Shown here piece by piece: positions 1 through 6,132 of a stretch of DNA of 17,511 nt. Below the pieces are notes generated by a model that worked only from the letters and a program-made list of their open reading frames with translations, did not search any database and was not told the DNA's origin. Within the stretch, counting starts at the first letter, position 1; every line of letters starts with the position of its first letter. The translations under genes and the position numbers were made by a program. Origin of the DNA: an uncultured Collinsella sp. (GTDB lineage Bacteria; Actinomycetota; Coriobacteriia; Coriobacteriales; Coriobacteriaceae); assembly GCA_900751665.1 (NCBI GenBank), contig CAADSV010000038.1:1-17511 (forward strand), given 5' to 3'.

Positions 1-282
1 AAATCCAAGTTAGACCATTTCAAATGGTTCGATGTCTGCCCGGATGCGACACAACTGGTGTGTCCATCCTCGCAGTATCCGGTTCTCAAGGTGCACGCCC
101 CGCGGCTCATCCGGTTCCACCGGGCCGCGCGGCAAGGAGATATATTGCCAGACCGGAGGGGCGCCGTGGGCGGGAATCTGGGCGTACACATTTCCTACAT
201 ATTTTCTGATCCGACTAACGTTTGCCAGCCGTTACCTACCGCTCGCCGAGCATCTCTTTATATAAGGCAGTCTCATGGTTAA
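1..282 (+). CDS. Possible 3' end of an unrecognised plus-strand gene
   Basis: One plus-strand frame is open from the window edge to a TAA at 280-282, giving 93 codons. It would overlap the stop codon of the convergent phosphohexomutase gene tail to tail. Residues 1 to about 65 have a fairly protein-like composition and a stretch of G/C third positions, but the last 25 codons are A/T-rich at third positions and look non-coding. I do not recognise a family. A second frame is open over positions 3-209, so openness alone proves little in GC-rich DNA, and the same DNA carries several strong inverted repeats. It could equally be intergenic or part of a structured RNA. Confidence 0.22.
   Translation, partial: KSKLDHFKWFDVCPDATQLVCPSSQYPVLKVHAPRLIRFHRAARQGDILPDRRGAVGGNLGVHISYIFSDPTNVCQPLPTARRASLYIRQSHG
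14..149. other. Run of strong inverted repeats (candidate structured RNA or attachment-type sequence)
   Basis: Four inverted repeats follow each other. Positions 14-28 are a 7+7 palindrome around one base (ACCATTT/AAATGGT). Positions 36-75 fold as CTGC/GCAG, then GGATG/CATCC, then GACACA/TGTGTC around an ACTGG loop, with one bulge and a 2x2 internal loop. Positions 101-129 fold as CGCGGC/GCCGCG enclosing CCGGT/ACCGG. Positions 131-149 fold as GGCAA/TTGCC; this stem abuts the preceding one and would compete with its outermost pairs. The structure is seen directly; the function is unknown. I could match it to no riboswitch or housekeeping RNA by conserved motifs. The strand cannot be decided. 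Confidence 0.35.
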
Positions 283-1679
283 AGCGGATACGTCCCCCTA
301 GCTAAAGCACAGCCAGCATCGAGCAACTCATCGCGTTCTTCCACCGAGAACCCCTCGGCGTAGACGCGCACCACTGGTTCGGTCCCGCTAGGACGGACCA
401 GCAGCCACGTGTCATCCTCAAATGACAGACGCAAGCCGTCCATATGACTAACGTTTTGCGGCACCTTGCCACAAATCGACTTGGGGTTTACGCCCGGCAG
501 CAGGGTTCGTAACGTTTCGGCATCTTCGGCCTCAAGGCGCAAATCGCGTCGACCGTAACTCGTCTTACCAAAACTGTCCTCGAGTTGGTCGACCAGAACG
601 CCCAAAGGCGCGTCCGTCTTTGCCATAAGCTCACACAGAATCAGACAGGCGAGGATTCCATCGCGCTCGGGCATATGCGCGGCGATGCCGATACCACCGG
701 CTTCTTCGCCGCCCATGAGGACGCCGCCCTTCTTCATCTCTGCCGCTATATATTTGAAACCGACTGGTTTGACGGTCACGCGGCAGCCAAGCGCATCGGC
801 AATGCGGCGCACGAGCGTCGAGCATGAAAGATTGACGACGACGCGCCCCTTCAAATTACGAAATTGAACCAAGTCGCCCAAAACGAGCGCCATGATCTGA
901 TGCGGATGTATATATCTGCCGCGCTCGTCAACCGCGCCGATACGGTCAGCGTCGCCGTCGGTCACCAGGCCAGCGCAAGCTCCGTCCTCGATAACCGTGC
1001 GCTCGCAAGCGTCCACCCACGGCTCAACGGGGTCGGGGCAGATATCTTCTTGGTCAGACGCCTGCCCGGCGTGAATCTCGTGCACCTCAACGCCAAGCTC
1101 GCGCAGCAAGTCGGCTAGATAGCCCTGGGCTGCGCCGCCCATGGGATCGACAACCACGCGCAGGTGCGCGGCGCGGATGGCTTCGGCATCGACAAACGAT
1201 GCCACCGTCTGCATATAGTCAGGAATGATATCCGCGGTGCGATATTGCCCCTCGATCCCCGTTGGCTCGGGAGCCATGGTCTCTTCGAGCTCTTCGATGA
1301 CATCCTGGTTGGCGGTCGAGCCGTCACCCATGCGAATTTTGAGGCACAGATAGCCCTGCGGATGATGGGACCCCGTCACCATGAGCGCGCCGCACGCCTC
1401 ACCGTCATAAGCCGCCGCCCACGTAAGGGCAGGGGTCGGGACAGGTCGCGAAGCGAGCACGGCGTCTAGCCCGTGCACCGCTAGCACGCCCGCCGCAAGC
1501 TCAGCGAACTCGCGCGCCAGGGGCCGGGTGTCGAACCCTATATATACCGTTTTGCCCGGATTGGTCTTTTGCCACAGCTCGCCGACGGCATCGGCGATAC
1601 GGGCAACGTTATCGGCAGTGAAGTCCTCATCGACGCGAGCGCGCCAACCGTCAGTTCCAAAATGAATTATCGCGCACAC
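279..1679 (-). CDS. Alpha-D-phosphohexomutase (phosphoglucomutase/phosphomannomutase family)
   Basis: Cytosolic enzyme that probably interconverts hexose 1- and 6-phosphates through a phosphoserine, supplying sugar nucleotides for wall and polysaccharide synthesis. All four family signatures are present: the catalytic serine loop TGSHHP (Ser about 104), the metal loop DGDADR (about 241-246), the sugar loop GGEEAGG (about 323-329) and the phosphate loop RPSGTEP (about 429-435). The frame is open to an ATG at 1763, but homology begins at IIHFGTDGW, so I choose the GTG at 1679, which has GAGG about nine bases upstream. That gives 466 residues, normal for the family. The serine loop differs from the usual TASHNP, and the following YLCLK lacks the usual glycine. 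Whether glucose, mannose or glucosamine phosphate is the substrate cannot be read from sequence. Its three Tyr-Ile pairs are all written TAT-ATA, unlike the rest of the window. No terminator with a T-run follows it. Confidence 0.9.
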   Translation of the reverse strand: MCAIIHFGTDGWRARVDEDFTADNVARIADAVGELWQKTNPGKTVYIGFDTRPLAREFAELAAGVLAVHGLDAVLASRPVPTPALTWAAAYDGEACGALMVTGSHHPQGYLCLKIRMGDGSTANQDVIEELEETMAPEPTGIEGQYRTADIIPDYMQTVASFVDAEAIRAAHLRVVVDPMGGAAQGYLADLLRELGVEVHEIHAGQASDQEDICPDPVEPWVDACERTVIEDGACAGLVTDGDADRIGAVDERGRYIHPHQIMALVLGDLVQFRNLKGRVVVNLSCSTLVRRIADALGCRVTVKPVGFKYIAAEMKKGGVLMGGEEAGGIGIAAHMPERDGILACLILCELMAKTDAPLGVLVDQLEDSFGKTSYGRRDLRLEAEDAETLRTLLPGVNPKSICGKVPQNVSHMDGLRLSFEDDTWLLVRPSGTEPVVRVYAEGFSVEERDELLDAGCALARGTYPL

Positions 1680-1801
1680 GCGCAGACACCTCACAGTGTT
1701 TGGATCATGGTACGCATGGGGTATACCCGCAACATGCACTCGGCAACCTACCGGCACCGGCATTCACCATTTGGGCAAATGCTGCCGAGGACATGCGAGC
1801 A

Positions 1802-1834
1802 ATAAAAAAAACCGCCCCGTATGGAGCGGTTTTG
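1802..1834 (-). terminator. Rho-independent terminator of the homocysteine methyltransferase unit
   Basis: On the minus strand AACCGCTCC, loop ATAC, then GGGGCGGTT is followed by an uninterrupted T-run. One position in the stem is a mismatch or wobble (GCTCC against GGGGC). It starts about five bases after the methyltransferase stop codon, separating that unit from the phosphohexomutase gene further on. Confidence 0.85.
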
Positions 1835-1838
1835 CCCT

Positions 1839-2732
1839 TTATATATCGAGCGCCTCGGCCATCGCTGCCGTAGTGATTGCCGTGGTTCCACAGCAACTGC
1901 CCACCATTGCGGCACCGGCATGCCTCCATTCGATGCATGCGCGCGCGAAAGCTTCGGGGTTCTCGTGCCATACGGGGCCATCCTGAGTCTGGACCGGATC
2001 GCCCACGTTGGGACGCACCGTGACGGGAGTAGTCGCCGATGCAACCATCCTGGGCACCGCCGCGTTCGCGGCCGCAAGCGAACAGCAATTAACACCAACC
2101 GAGTTTGCGCCGTGTTTTTCGGCGTACAAAACGGCTGCCTCGATGTTGAGGCCATCGCCCAACAGGTCGCCTTTATCGTCAACGACAAAACTCACCAGAA
2201 CAGGCATGCCGTCGGCGGCGTCTCGGGCGCCGGCAAGCATGGGCTGCAAATTACGGATAGACGTCACCGTCTCGATCAGCAGACCGTCAACACCAGCATT
2301 GAGCAAGGCGTGCGCCTGTTCGCGCGCAATGCCTCGGATTTCACGATACTCGGCAGAGTCCTCGGCAAACCACTCAATACCGATCGGGCCCATCGAGCCC
2401 AGCAGCAGCTGAGGGTGCGCCTGGCGGGCATCGTCGACAGCCCCGCGATTGACCTCCGCCACGGACGGCGCAATCTGGTCGTGCTTGAGGGCATAGCTCG
2501 ATGCCTGAAAGGTGTTGGTAATGAGCACCTGCGCGCCGGCGGCGACATACAAGCGATGGATACGAGAAACGGTCTGCGGCTCTGCCAGATTCCAAAACGC
2601 CGGTGGAATGTCGGCGGCATCGTACTCACTCAACAGAACACTGCCCATGGGGCCCTGCGCCAACAAGGTCTCGCTCGACAAGCGGCGCGCAAGTTCCTCG
2701 GCACCAAAGCGGTTGTAATAACTCGTATCCAT
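1839..2732 (-). CDS. Homocysteine S-methyltransferase family protein
   Basis: Predicted cytosolic zinc enzyme that transfers a methyl group to homocysteine, giving methionine. It has 297 residues, the size of the stand-alone homocysteine-binding (BHMT/MmuM/MetH N-terminal type) TIM barrel. Seen in the sequence: the glycine-rich start QGPMGSVL (about 26-33), ITNTFQAS (about 71-78), and the three zinc-ligand cysteines, one in GVNC (Cys216) and two in GSCCGTT (Cys280, Cys281). There is no folate, cobalamin or activation domain, so it is not a full MetH; the methyl donor (S-methylmethionine, SAM or a partner protein) is unknown. The ATG at 2732 lies 10 bases after the stop codon of the metal-repressor gene, with GGGA about five bases upstream, so the two are probably one transcript. 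It ends at its own terminator. Confidence 0.88.
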   Translation of the reverse strand: MDTSYYNRFGAEELARRLSSETLLAQGPMGSVLLSEYDAADIPPAFWNLAEPQTVSRIHRLYVAAGAQVLITNTFQASSYALKHDQIAPSVAEVNRGAVDDARQAHPQLLLGSMGPIGIEWFAEDSAEYREIRGIAREQAHALLNAGVDGLLIETVTSIRNLQPMLAGARDAADGMPVLVSFVVDDKGDLLGDGLNIEAAVLYAEKHGANSVGVNCCSLAAANAAVPRMVASATTPVTVRPNVGDPVQTQDGPVWHENPEAFARACIEWRHAGAAMVGSCCGTTAITTAAMAEALDI

Positions 2733-2742
2733 ATATATCCCG

Positions 2743-3165
2743 CTATTCCTCGACGCTGATTCCCTGCTTTTCGAGATAGGCGAGCCAGCGGTTCATCGTG
2801 TCCTCGGAAAGCGCATGCTCCATCATGCAGGCCTCGGAATCGGCTCGCTCAAATTCGACACCGAGCTCCTGAACCAAAAACGTGCGGATGAGGCGATGAC
2901 GGTACCAGATAGCCGTGCCAACCTCGCGACCGCGATCGGTCAGGATTACCTTGCCGTAGTGCGATTGCTCGACAAGCTCGGATGCCTTGAGCGCCGAAAC
3001 CGCTTTATTGACCGATGCCTTGGAGACGCCAAGGCGCTGCGCGATGTCGACCGATCGCACGCCGTTGGTTTCCCCCTCTTCGCTTTCAATGCGAACCATG
3101 CACTCCAAGTAGTCTTCGTTCGCCACCGTCAGATGTAGTTCGCGCGAGCTATTTGTCGTATCCAT
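2743..3165 (-). CDS. DtxR/MntR-family metal-dependent transcriptional repressor
   Basis: Probable Mn2+- or Fe2+-responsive DNA-binding repressor of 140 residues. The N-terminal winged helix holds the recognition helix around DIAQRLGVSKASVNKAV (40-56) and a wing ending GKVILTDRG (71-79). A dimerisation and metal domain follows with YRHRLI (88-93) and EACMMEHALS (111-120). There is no C-terminal SH3-like domain, as in MntR. Aligned to MntR and DtxR, the likely metal ligands are Asp18, Glu21, His90, Cys113, Glu116 and His117: the N-terminal pair is MntR-like, while the cysteine is DtxR-like. I prefer the ATG at 3165 over the one at 3186, because homology starts after it and AGAAGGG and GGAAG precede it, though neither spacing is ideal. 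It shares a probable transcript with the downstream homocysteine methyltransferase and diverges from pepT across a palindrome that could be its operator. Confidence 0.88.
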   Translation of the reverse strand: MDTTNSSRELHLTVANEDYLECMVRIESEEGETNGVRSVDIAQRLGVSKASVNKAVSALKASELVEQSHYGKVILTDRGREVGTAIWYRHRLIRTFLVQELGVEFERADSEACMMEHALSEDTMNRWLAYLEKQGISVEE

Positions 3166-3219
3166 GATCTTCCGTCCCTTCTGCATTCAATGGCTGATTC
3201 TACCCCATCCAAGCGTCGT

Positions 3220-3237
3220 GGTATGCCGTGGCATACC
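3220..3237. promoter_or_regulatory. Perfect palindrome in the repressor-pepT divergent intergenic region (candidate operator)
   Basis: GGTATGCC and GGCATACC are exact reverse complements separated by GT, an 18-base site. It lies 55 bases upstream of the repressor start and 49 bases upstream of the pepT start. A TAGAGT at 3242-3247 (plus) and a TAGAAT at 3197-3202 (minus) are possible -10 boxes on either side, so a protein bound here would cover both -35 regions. There is no T-run, so it is not a terminator. Binding by the adjacent DtxR-type repressor is inference. Confidence 0.6.
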
Positions 3238-3285
3238 GTGCTAGAGTTCTTGTTGCACACGACGACCAAGATTGGAGCGGTCTTT

Positions 3286-4533
3286 ATGGAAAACACCACC
3301 ACGAGCCCCGATGTCCTCGAACGCTTTTTGCGCTACGTCCAGATCAACACGCAGTCCGAGGATGCAAACTGCGACCAGGTACCCTCGAGCGCCGTTCAGT
3401 TTGACCTTGCCAACGTGCTGGCTGAAGAGCTGCGCGAGCTTGGTGCGGAAGATGCCTACGTGACCGAGCACGCCTATGTCTGCGCGCATATCCCCGCAAG
3501 TGCGGGCGCTGAGGACAAGCCCGCCCTGGGCCTGATCGCCCATCTCGACACCACCGAAGTTGCACCGGGCGCCGGCGTGAAGCCGCACATCGTACACTAC
3601 GAAGGTGGCGACCTGGTCTGCGGCACGGTTGACGGTAAGCCCGTTGCCATAAGTACCGCCAAGCTTCCCGCCCTGAATGACCTCGCGGGTGAGGACCTGG
3701 TCTGCAGCGATGGCACCACGCTGCTGGGCGCGGACGACAAGGCAGGCGTCGCCGAGATCATGTCGCTTGTCGCGCGTATCGCTCAGGACCCTTCTCTGCC
3801 CCATCCCGCACTCGGCATTTGCTTCTGCCCTGACGAGGAGATCGGCCACGGAGCCGAGCTGTTGGATATCGCTACCTTTGGCTGCAAGTACGCCTACACG
3901 GTCGACGGCGGCCCCATCGGCGAGCTGGAGTGGGAGTGCTTTAACGCCGCCGAGGCGACCGTCCGCTTTGAGGGCCAGTCCATCCACCCGGGCGACGCTA
4001 AGGGCCGTATGGTCAACGCAGGCAATCTGTTCTGCGACTTCAACGCGTTGCTCCCCTACGTGCAGCGCCCGGAGTATACGGAAGGCTACGAGGGCTTTTA
4101 TCACCTTGAGGGTGTATCTGCGACCGTCGATCACGCCACAGCGCGCTATATCGTCCGCGACCATGACGCCGCCAAGTTCCAGCAGAAACTCGACCTTATT
4201 GACGCCGCCGCCTCGATGCTCAACCAGCGTCTGGGTGAGGAGCGCGTGACAGTCGAGATTAAGCAGCAGTATCGAAATATGGCCGAGATCGTTCGTGACT
4301 ATCCCGAGCTTATTGATGTTGCCAAGGAAGCCTACCTTGCCTGCGGCGTTGAGCCCCAAGTGCTGCCGATTCGTGGCGGCACCGACGGCGCTCAGCTGTC
4401 GTTCCGCGGTCTGCCCTGCCCCAACCTTTCCACCGGCGGCTATTGCTACCACGGCGTCAACGAGTTCGTCCCGGTCAGCTCGCTCGTCAAGATGACCGAC
4501 GTGCTCCAGGAGCTCGTCGCCCGCTTTGCATAA
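3286..4533 (+). CDS. pepT: Peptidase T (tripeptide aminopeptidase)
   Basis: Cytosolic dizinc M20B metallopeptidase that removes the N-terminal residue of tripeptides. It has 415 residues, close to the usual length of about 410. Metal and catalytic residues are in place: HLDT (His86, Asp88), LLGADDKAG (Asp150), PDEEIGHG (Glu184/Glu185), VDGGPIGELE (Asp207), and a C-terminal CYHGVNEFVPV histidine. The dimerisation-domain motif GQSIHPGDAKGRMVNA (230-245) and RGGTDGAQLSFRGLPCPN are characteristic of PepT rather than of other M20 enzymes. The frame is open to 3190, but the ATG at 3286 has GGAG about nine bases upstream and begins at the family N-terminus. It is a single-gene unit, divergent from the metal repressor and followed by a terminator. 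Confidence 0.95.
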   Translation: MENTTTSPDVLERFLRYVQINTQSEDANCDQVPSSAVQFDLANVLAEELRELGAEDAYVTEHAYVCAHIPASAGAEDKPALGLIAHLDTTEVAPGAGVKPHIVHYEGGDLVCGTVDGKPVAISTAKLPALNDLAGEDLVCSDGTTLLGADDKAGVAEIMSLVARIAQDPSLPHPALGICFCPDEEIGHGAELLDIATFGCKYAYTVDGGPIGELEWECFNAAEATVRFEGQSIHPGDAKGRMVNAGNLFCDFNALLPYVQRPEYTEGYEGFYHLEGVSATVDHATARYIVRDHDAAKFQQKLDLIDAAASMLNQRLGEERVTVEIKQQYRNMAEIVRDYPELIDVAKEAYLACGVEPQVLPIRGGTDGAQLSFRGLPCPNLSTGGYCYHGVNEFVPVSSLVKMTDVLQELVARFA

Positions 4534-4560
4534 GCCTGGCTGCACAAGTCCAAAAGACGA

Positions 4561-4598
4561 ATTGCCCCGTCCTCAACCAAGAACGGGGCGATTTTTTT
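4561..4598 (+). terminator. Rho-independent terminator of pepT
   Basis: ATTGCCCCGT (4561-4570) pairs with ACGGGGCGAT (4583-4592), with one G-U wobble and a 12-base loop, followed by seven T at 4592-4598. It lies 27 bases after the pepT stop. Confidence 0.9.
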
Positions 4599-4660
4599 AC
4601 TGCAACGAGAATAGGTTGACGCACGCCAGCCTCTTAACGCAAGGAGTGTTCCAAACTGCC

Positions 4661-4687
4661 GGCACATAAGGAACGTCCCCAAGTGCC
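4661..4687. repeat. REP-like imperfect palindrome in a gene-free stretch
   Basis: GGCAC and GTGCC form the outer arms, with T/A and GGA/TCC inner pairs and a short ACG loop; the mismatches are placed symmetrically. The core AAGGAACGTCCCC resembles dispersed REP-like palindromes that I recall from Coriobacteria and clostridia, but only one copy is in this window, so the repeat status is from memory. The surrounding DNA from 4599 to 4771 contains no convincing open frame, RNA or promoter. Confidence 0.3.
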
Positions 4688-4772
4688 AAGTGGACTACCC
4701 AACTGCAAGTGACGACATCGCTGGTTGAATCAACGTCAGCGAGCGACGTCCAGAGCGAACAAGTTGGCATGA

Positions 4773-4813
4773 AAAAGGCAGGGCATTGACCTTCTGGTCA
4801 TGCCCTGCCTTTT
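4773..4813. terminator. Bidirectional terminator-type hairpin downstream of the LCP gene
   Basis: A 14-bp stem (4773-4786 against 4800-4813), one bulged T and a further four pairs surround a TTCT loop. Read on the minus strand the stem is followed by TTTTT, which suits termination of the murA-LCP transcript about 70 bases after the LCP stop. Four T at the plus-strand end could also stop read-through from pepT. Confidence 0.75.
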
Positions 4814-4855
4814 GAATGACAAATTGTCGCTCTGGGCGGCGCGCAGCGTCGAGTC

Positions 4856-4883
4856 GTTACGGCGTTTGGTAAAACGCCGTAAC
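4856..4883. other. Perfect 12-bp hairpin directly after the LCP stop codon
   Basis: GTTACGGCGTTT (4856-4867) and AAACGCCGTAAC (4872-4883) are exact complements around a 4-base loop, beginning one base past the LCP stop codon. There is no T-run, so it is not a classic terminator; an mRNA 3' end stabiliser lying ahead of the terminator at 4773-4813 is a reasonable inference. Confidence 0.55.
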
Positions 4884-4884
4884 T

Positions 4885-6120
4885 CTAGTAGTTGGCCTCG
4901 TAGCCGTTGCCGTCACCGGTGGGCTCTTCGTAGTAGTCCGAATCGCTTGAATCGCTTGAGTCATCGGAATCGTCAGAGCTGACCGATGAGGTTGCGGTAC
5001 CGTTTGCGTAGTCGTCAGACGTGTTGTTGTTCAGGTCGCCGATCGTAGAGCTGGAACCGTCGGAAAGACCCATGGTGTTGGGACCCTTGGGATCCTTGCC
5101 GGCATCGACGCGCTCCATCATTTCCTTGAGCTCGTCCTCGTAGACAAAGACGTAGCTCACTCCGTCGATCATGGTGCTGTCGTCGGCGTACGAGGGCAGG
5201 TTGGCCGAGTAGATACCGTCGACATCCATACCGCGCATGGCGTTGACCGTAGCCACGATATCCTGAACGCTCATATCGGTTACGAGCATATCGGACAGCG
5301 AATTAACCAGGCCAAAGATCTTCGTGGCATCGAAGTTATTGAGAATCTGGTTGGCAAGGGCGCCAAGCACCTGGCGCTGGTGGCGCATGCGCGTGTAATC
5401 GCCGTCGGCATAGGTGTAGCGGCAGCGGGCATAGGTAAGGGCGGTGGCACCGTCCATATGCTGCTGGCCAGCGGTAATCTTAATATCCAGGTGCTCGGGG
5501 TCGTCAACATCATCGGTTGCGTTAATGTCGATACCGCCAACCGAATCAATCAGCGCCTGCATACCGTCGAAGCTGACCTCGGCATAGTGGGAAATCTGAA
5601 CACCGCACAGCTCGTTGACCGCCTCGACCATGGCCTCGGCGCCGCCAACGGTATGGCAGGCGTTGATCTTCATGGTCTCGCCCTTGTACTCGACCTTGGT
5701 GTCGCGCGGAACGGAAATGAGCGTCGCCTGCTTTTGCGTGGGGTCGATGCGTGCCAGGATAATCGAGTCGGCACGATACGTATCCTCGCCCGGACGGCCG
5801 TCGGTGCCAAGAAGCAGCACATAGAACGGATCCTTTGCCTCATCGGTGTCAACCAGAACCCGACGCAGATTGTCAGTAATGACATTAGAATCGCCGAGCT
5901 TGCCCATGATGGTGGCAAACCACAGGCCGGCAGCGGTAGTGGCACTCAGCAGCACGCCAAGCACGACAATGAGCGCGACGTGACGAATCGTGTGGCTACG
6001 ACGACGTTGGCGAGCGCGCTCGGAATAGCGAGCCACGTTATCGCGACTGTAGATCTTGGCCTGCGCACCAGTTGAGGGTCTTCGGGTGGTGGTATCCGCG
6101 AGGGGCTTTTTATTAAACAT
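4885..6120 (-). CDS. LytR-CpsA-Psr (LCP) family cell-wall glycopolymer ligase
   Basis: Membrane-anchored enzyme that in this family transfers lipid-linked glycopolymers onto peptidoglycan outside the cell. Of 411 residues, 1-46 are cytoplasmic and basic (QRRRSH), 47-70 form one transmembrane segment, and about 97-265 are the extracellular LCP domain. That domain shows YVLLLGTDGR, RADSIILARID, ISVPRDTKV, the SFDGMQALIDSVGGIDI block and RCRYTYADGDYTRMRHQRQ, which carry the conserved Asp and Arg residues. Residues from about 349 to the end are a low-complexity tail with a Ser/Asp-rich run and an acidic, glycine-rich end. I take the ATG at 6120 (AGG six bases upstream) rather than a TTG two codons earlier. 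It starts 12 bases after the murA stop, so the two are very likely co-transcribed and both serve the wall. The particular polymer is unknown. Confidence 0.9.
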   Translation of the reverse strand: MFNKKPLADTTTRRPSTGAQAKIYSRDNVARYSERARQRRRSHTIRHVALIVVLGVLLSATTAAGLWFATIMGKLGDSNVITDNLRRVLVDTDEAKDPFYVLLLGTDGRPGEDTYRADSIILARIDPTQKQATLISVPRDTKVEYKGETMKINACHTVGGAEAMVEAVNELCGVQISHYAEVSFDGMQALIDSVGGIDINATDDVDDPEHLDIKITAGQQHMDGATALTYARCRYTYADGDYTRMRHQRQVLGALANQILNNFDATKIFGLVNSLSDMLVTDMSVQDIVATVNAMRGMDVDGIYSANLPSYADDSTMIDGVSYVFVYEDELKEMMERVDAGKDPKGPNTMGLSDGSSSTIGDLNNNTSDDYANGTATSSVSSDDSDDSSDSSDSDYYEEPTGDGNGYEANY

Positions 6121-6132
6121 AGGCAACCTGTA

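Noticed and set aside
113..121. T-box-like GGTGGAACC on the minus strand
   Set aside because: The flanking bases do not continue the T-box consensus (no ACCGCG), no specifier stem is visible, and no aminoacyl-tRNA synthetase or amino-acid gene follows.
1821..2759. Plus-strand open frame of 312 codons
   Set aside because: Antisense to the homocysteine methyltransferase, whose zinc cysteines and terminator fix the minus strand.
3241..4545. Minus-strand open frame of 434 codons
   Set aside because: Antisense to pepT, whose catalytic motifs fix the coding strand.
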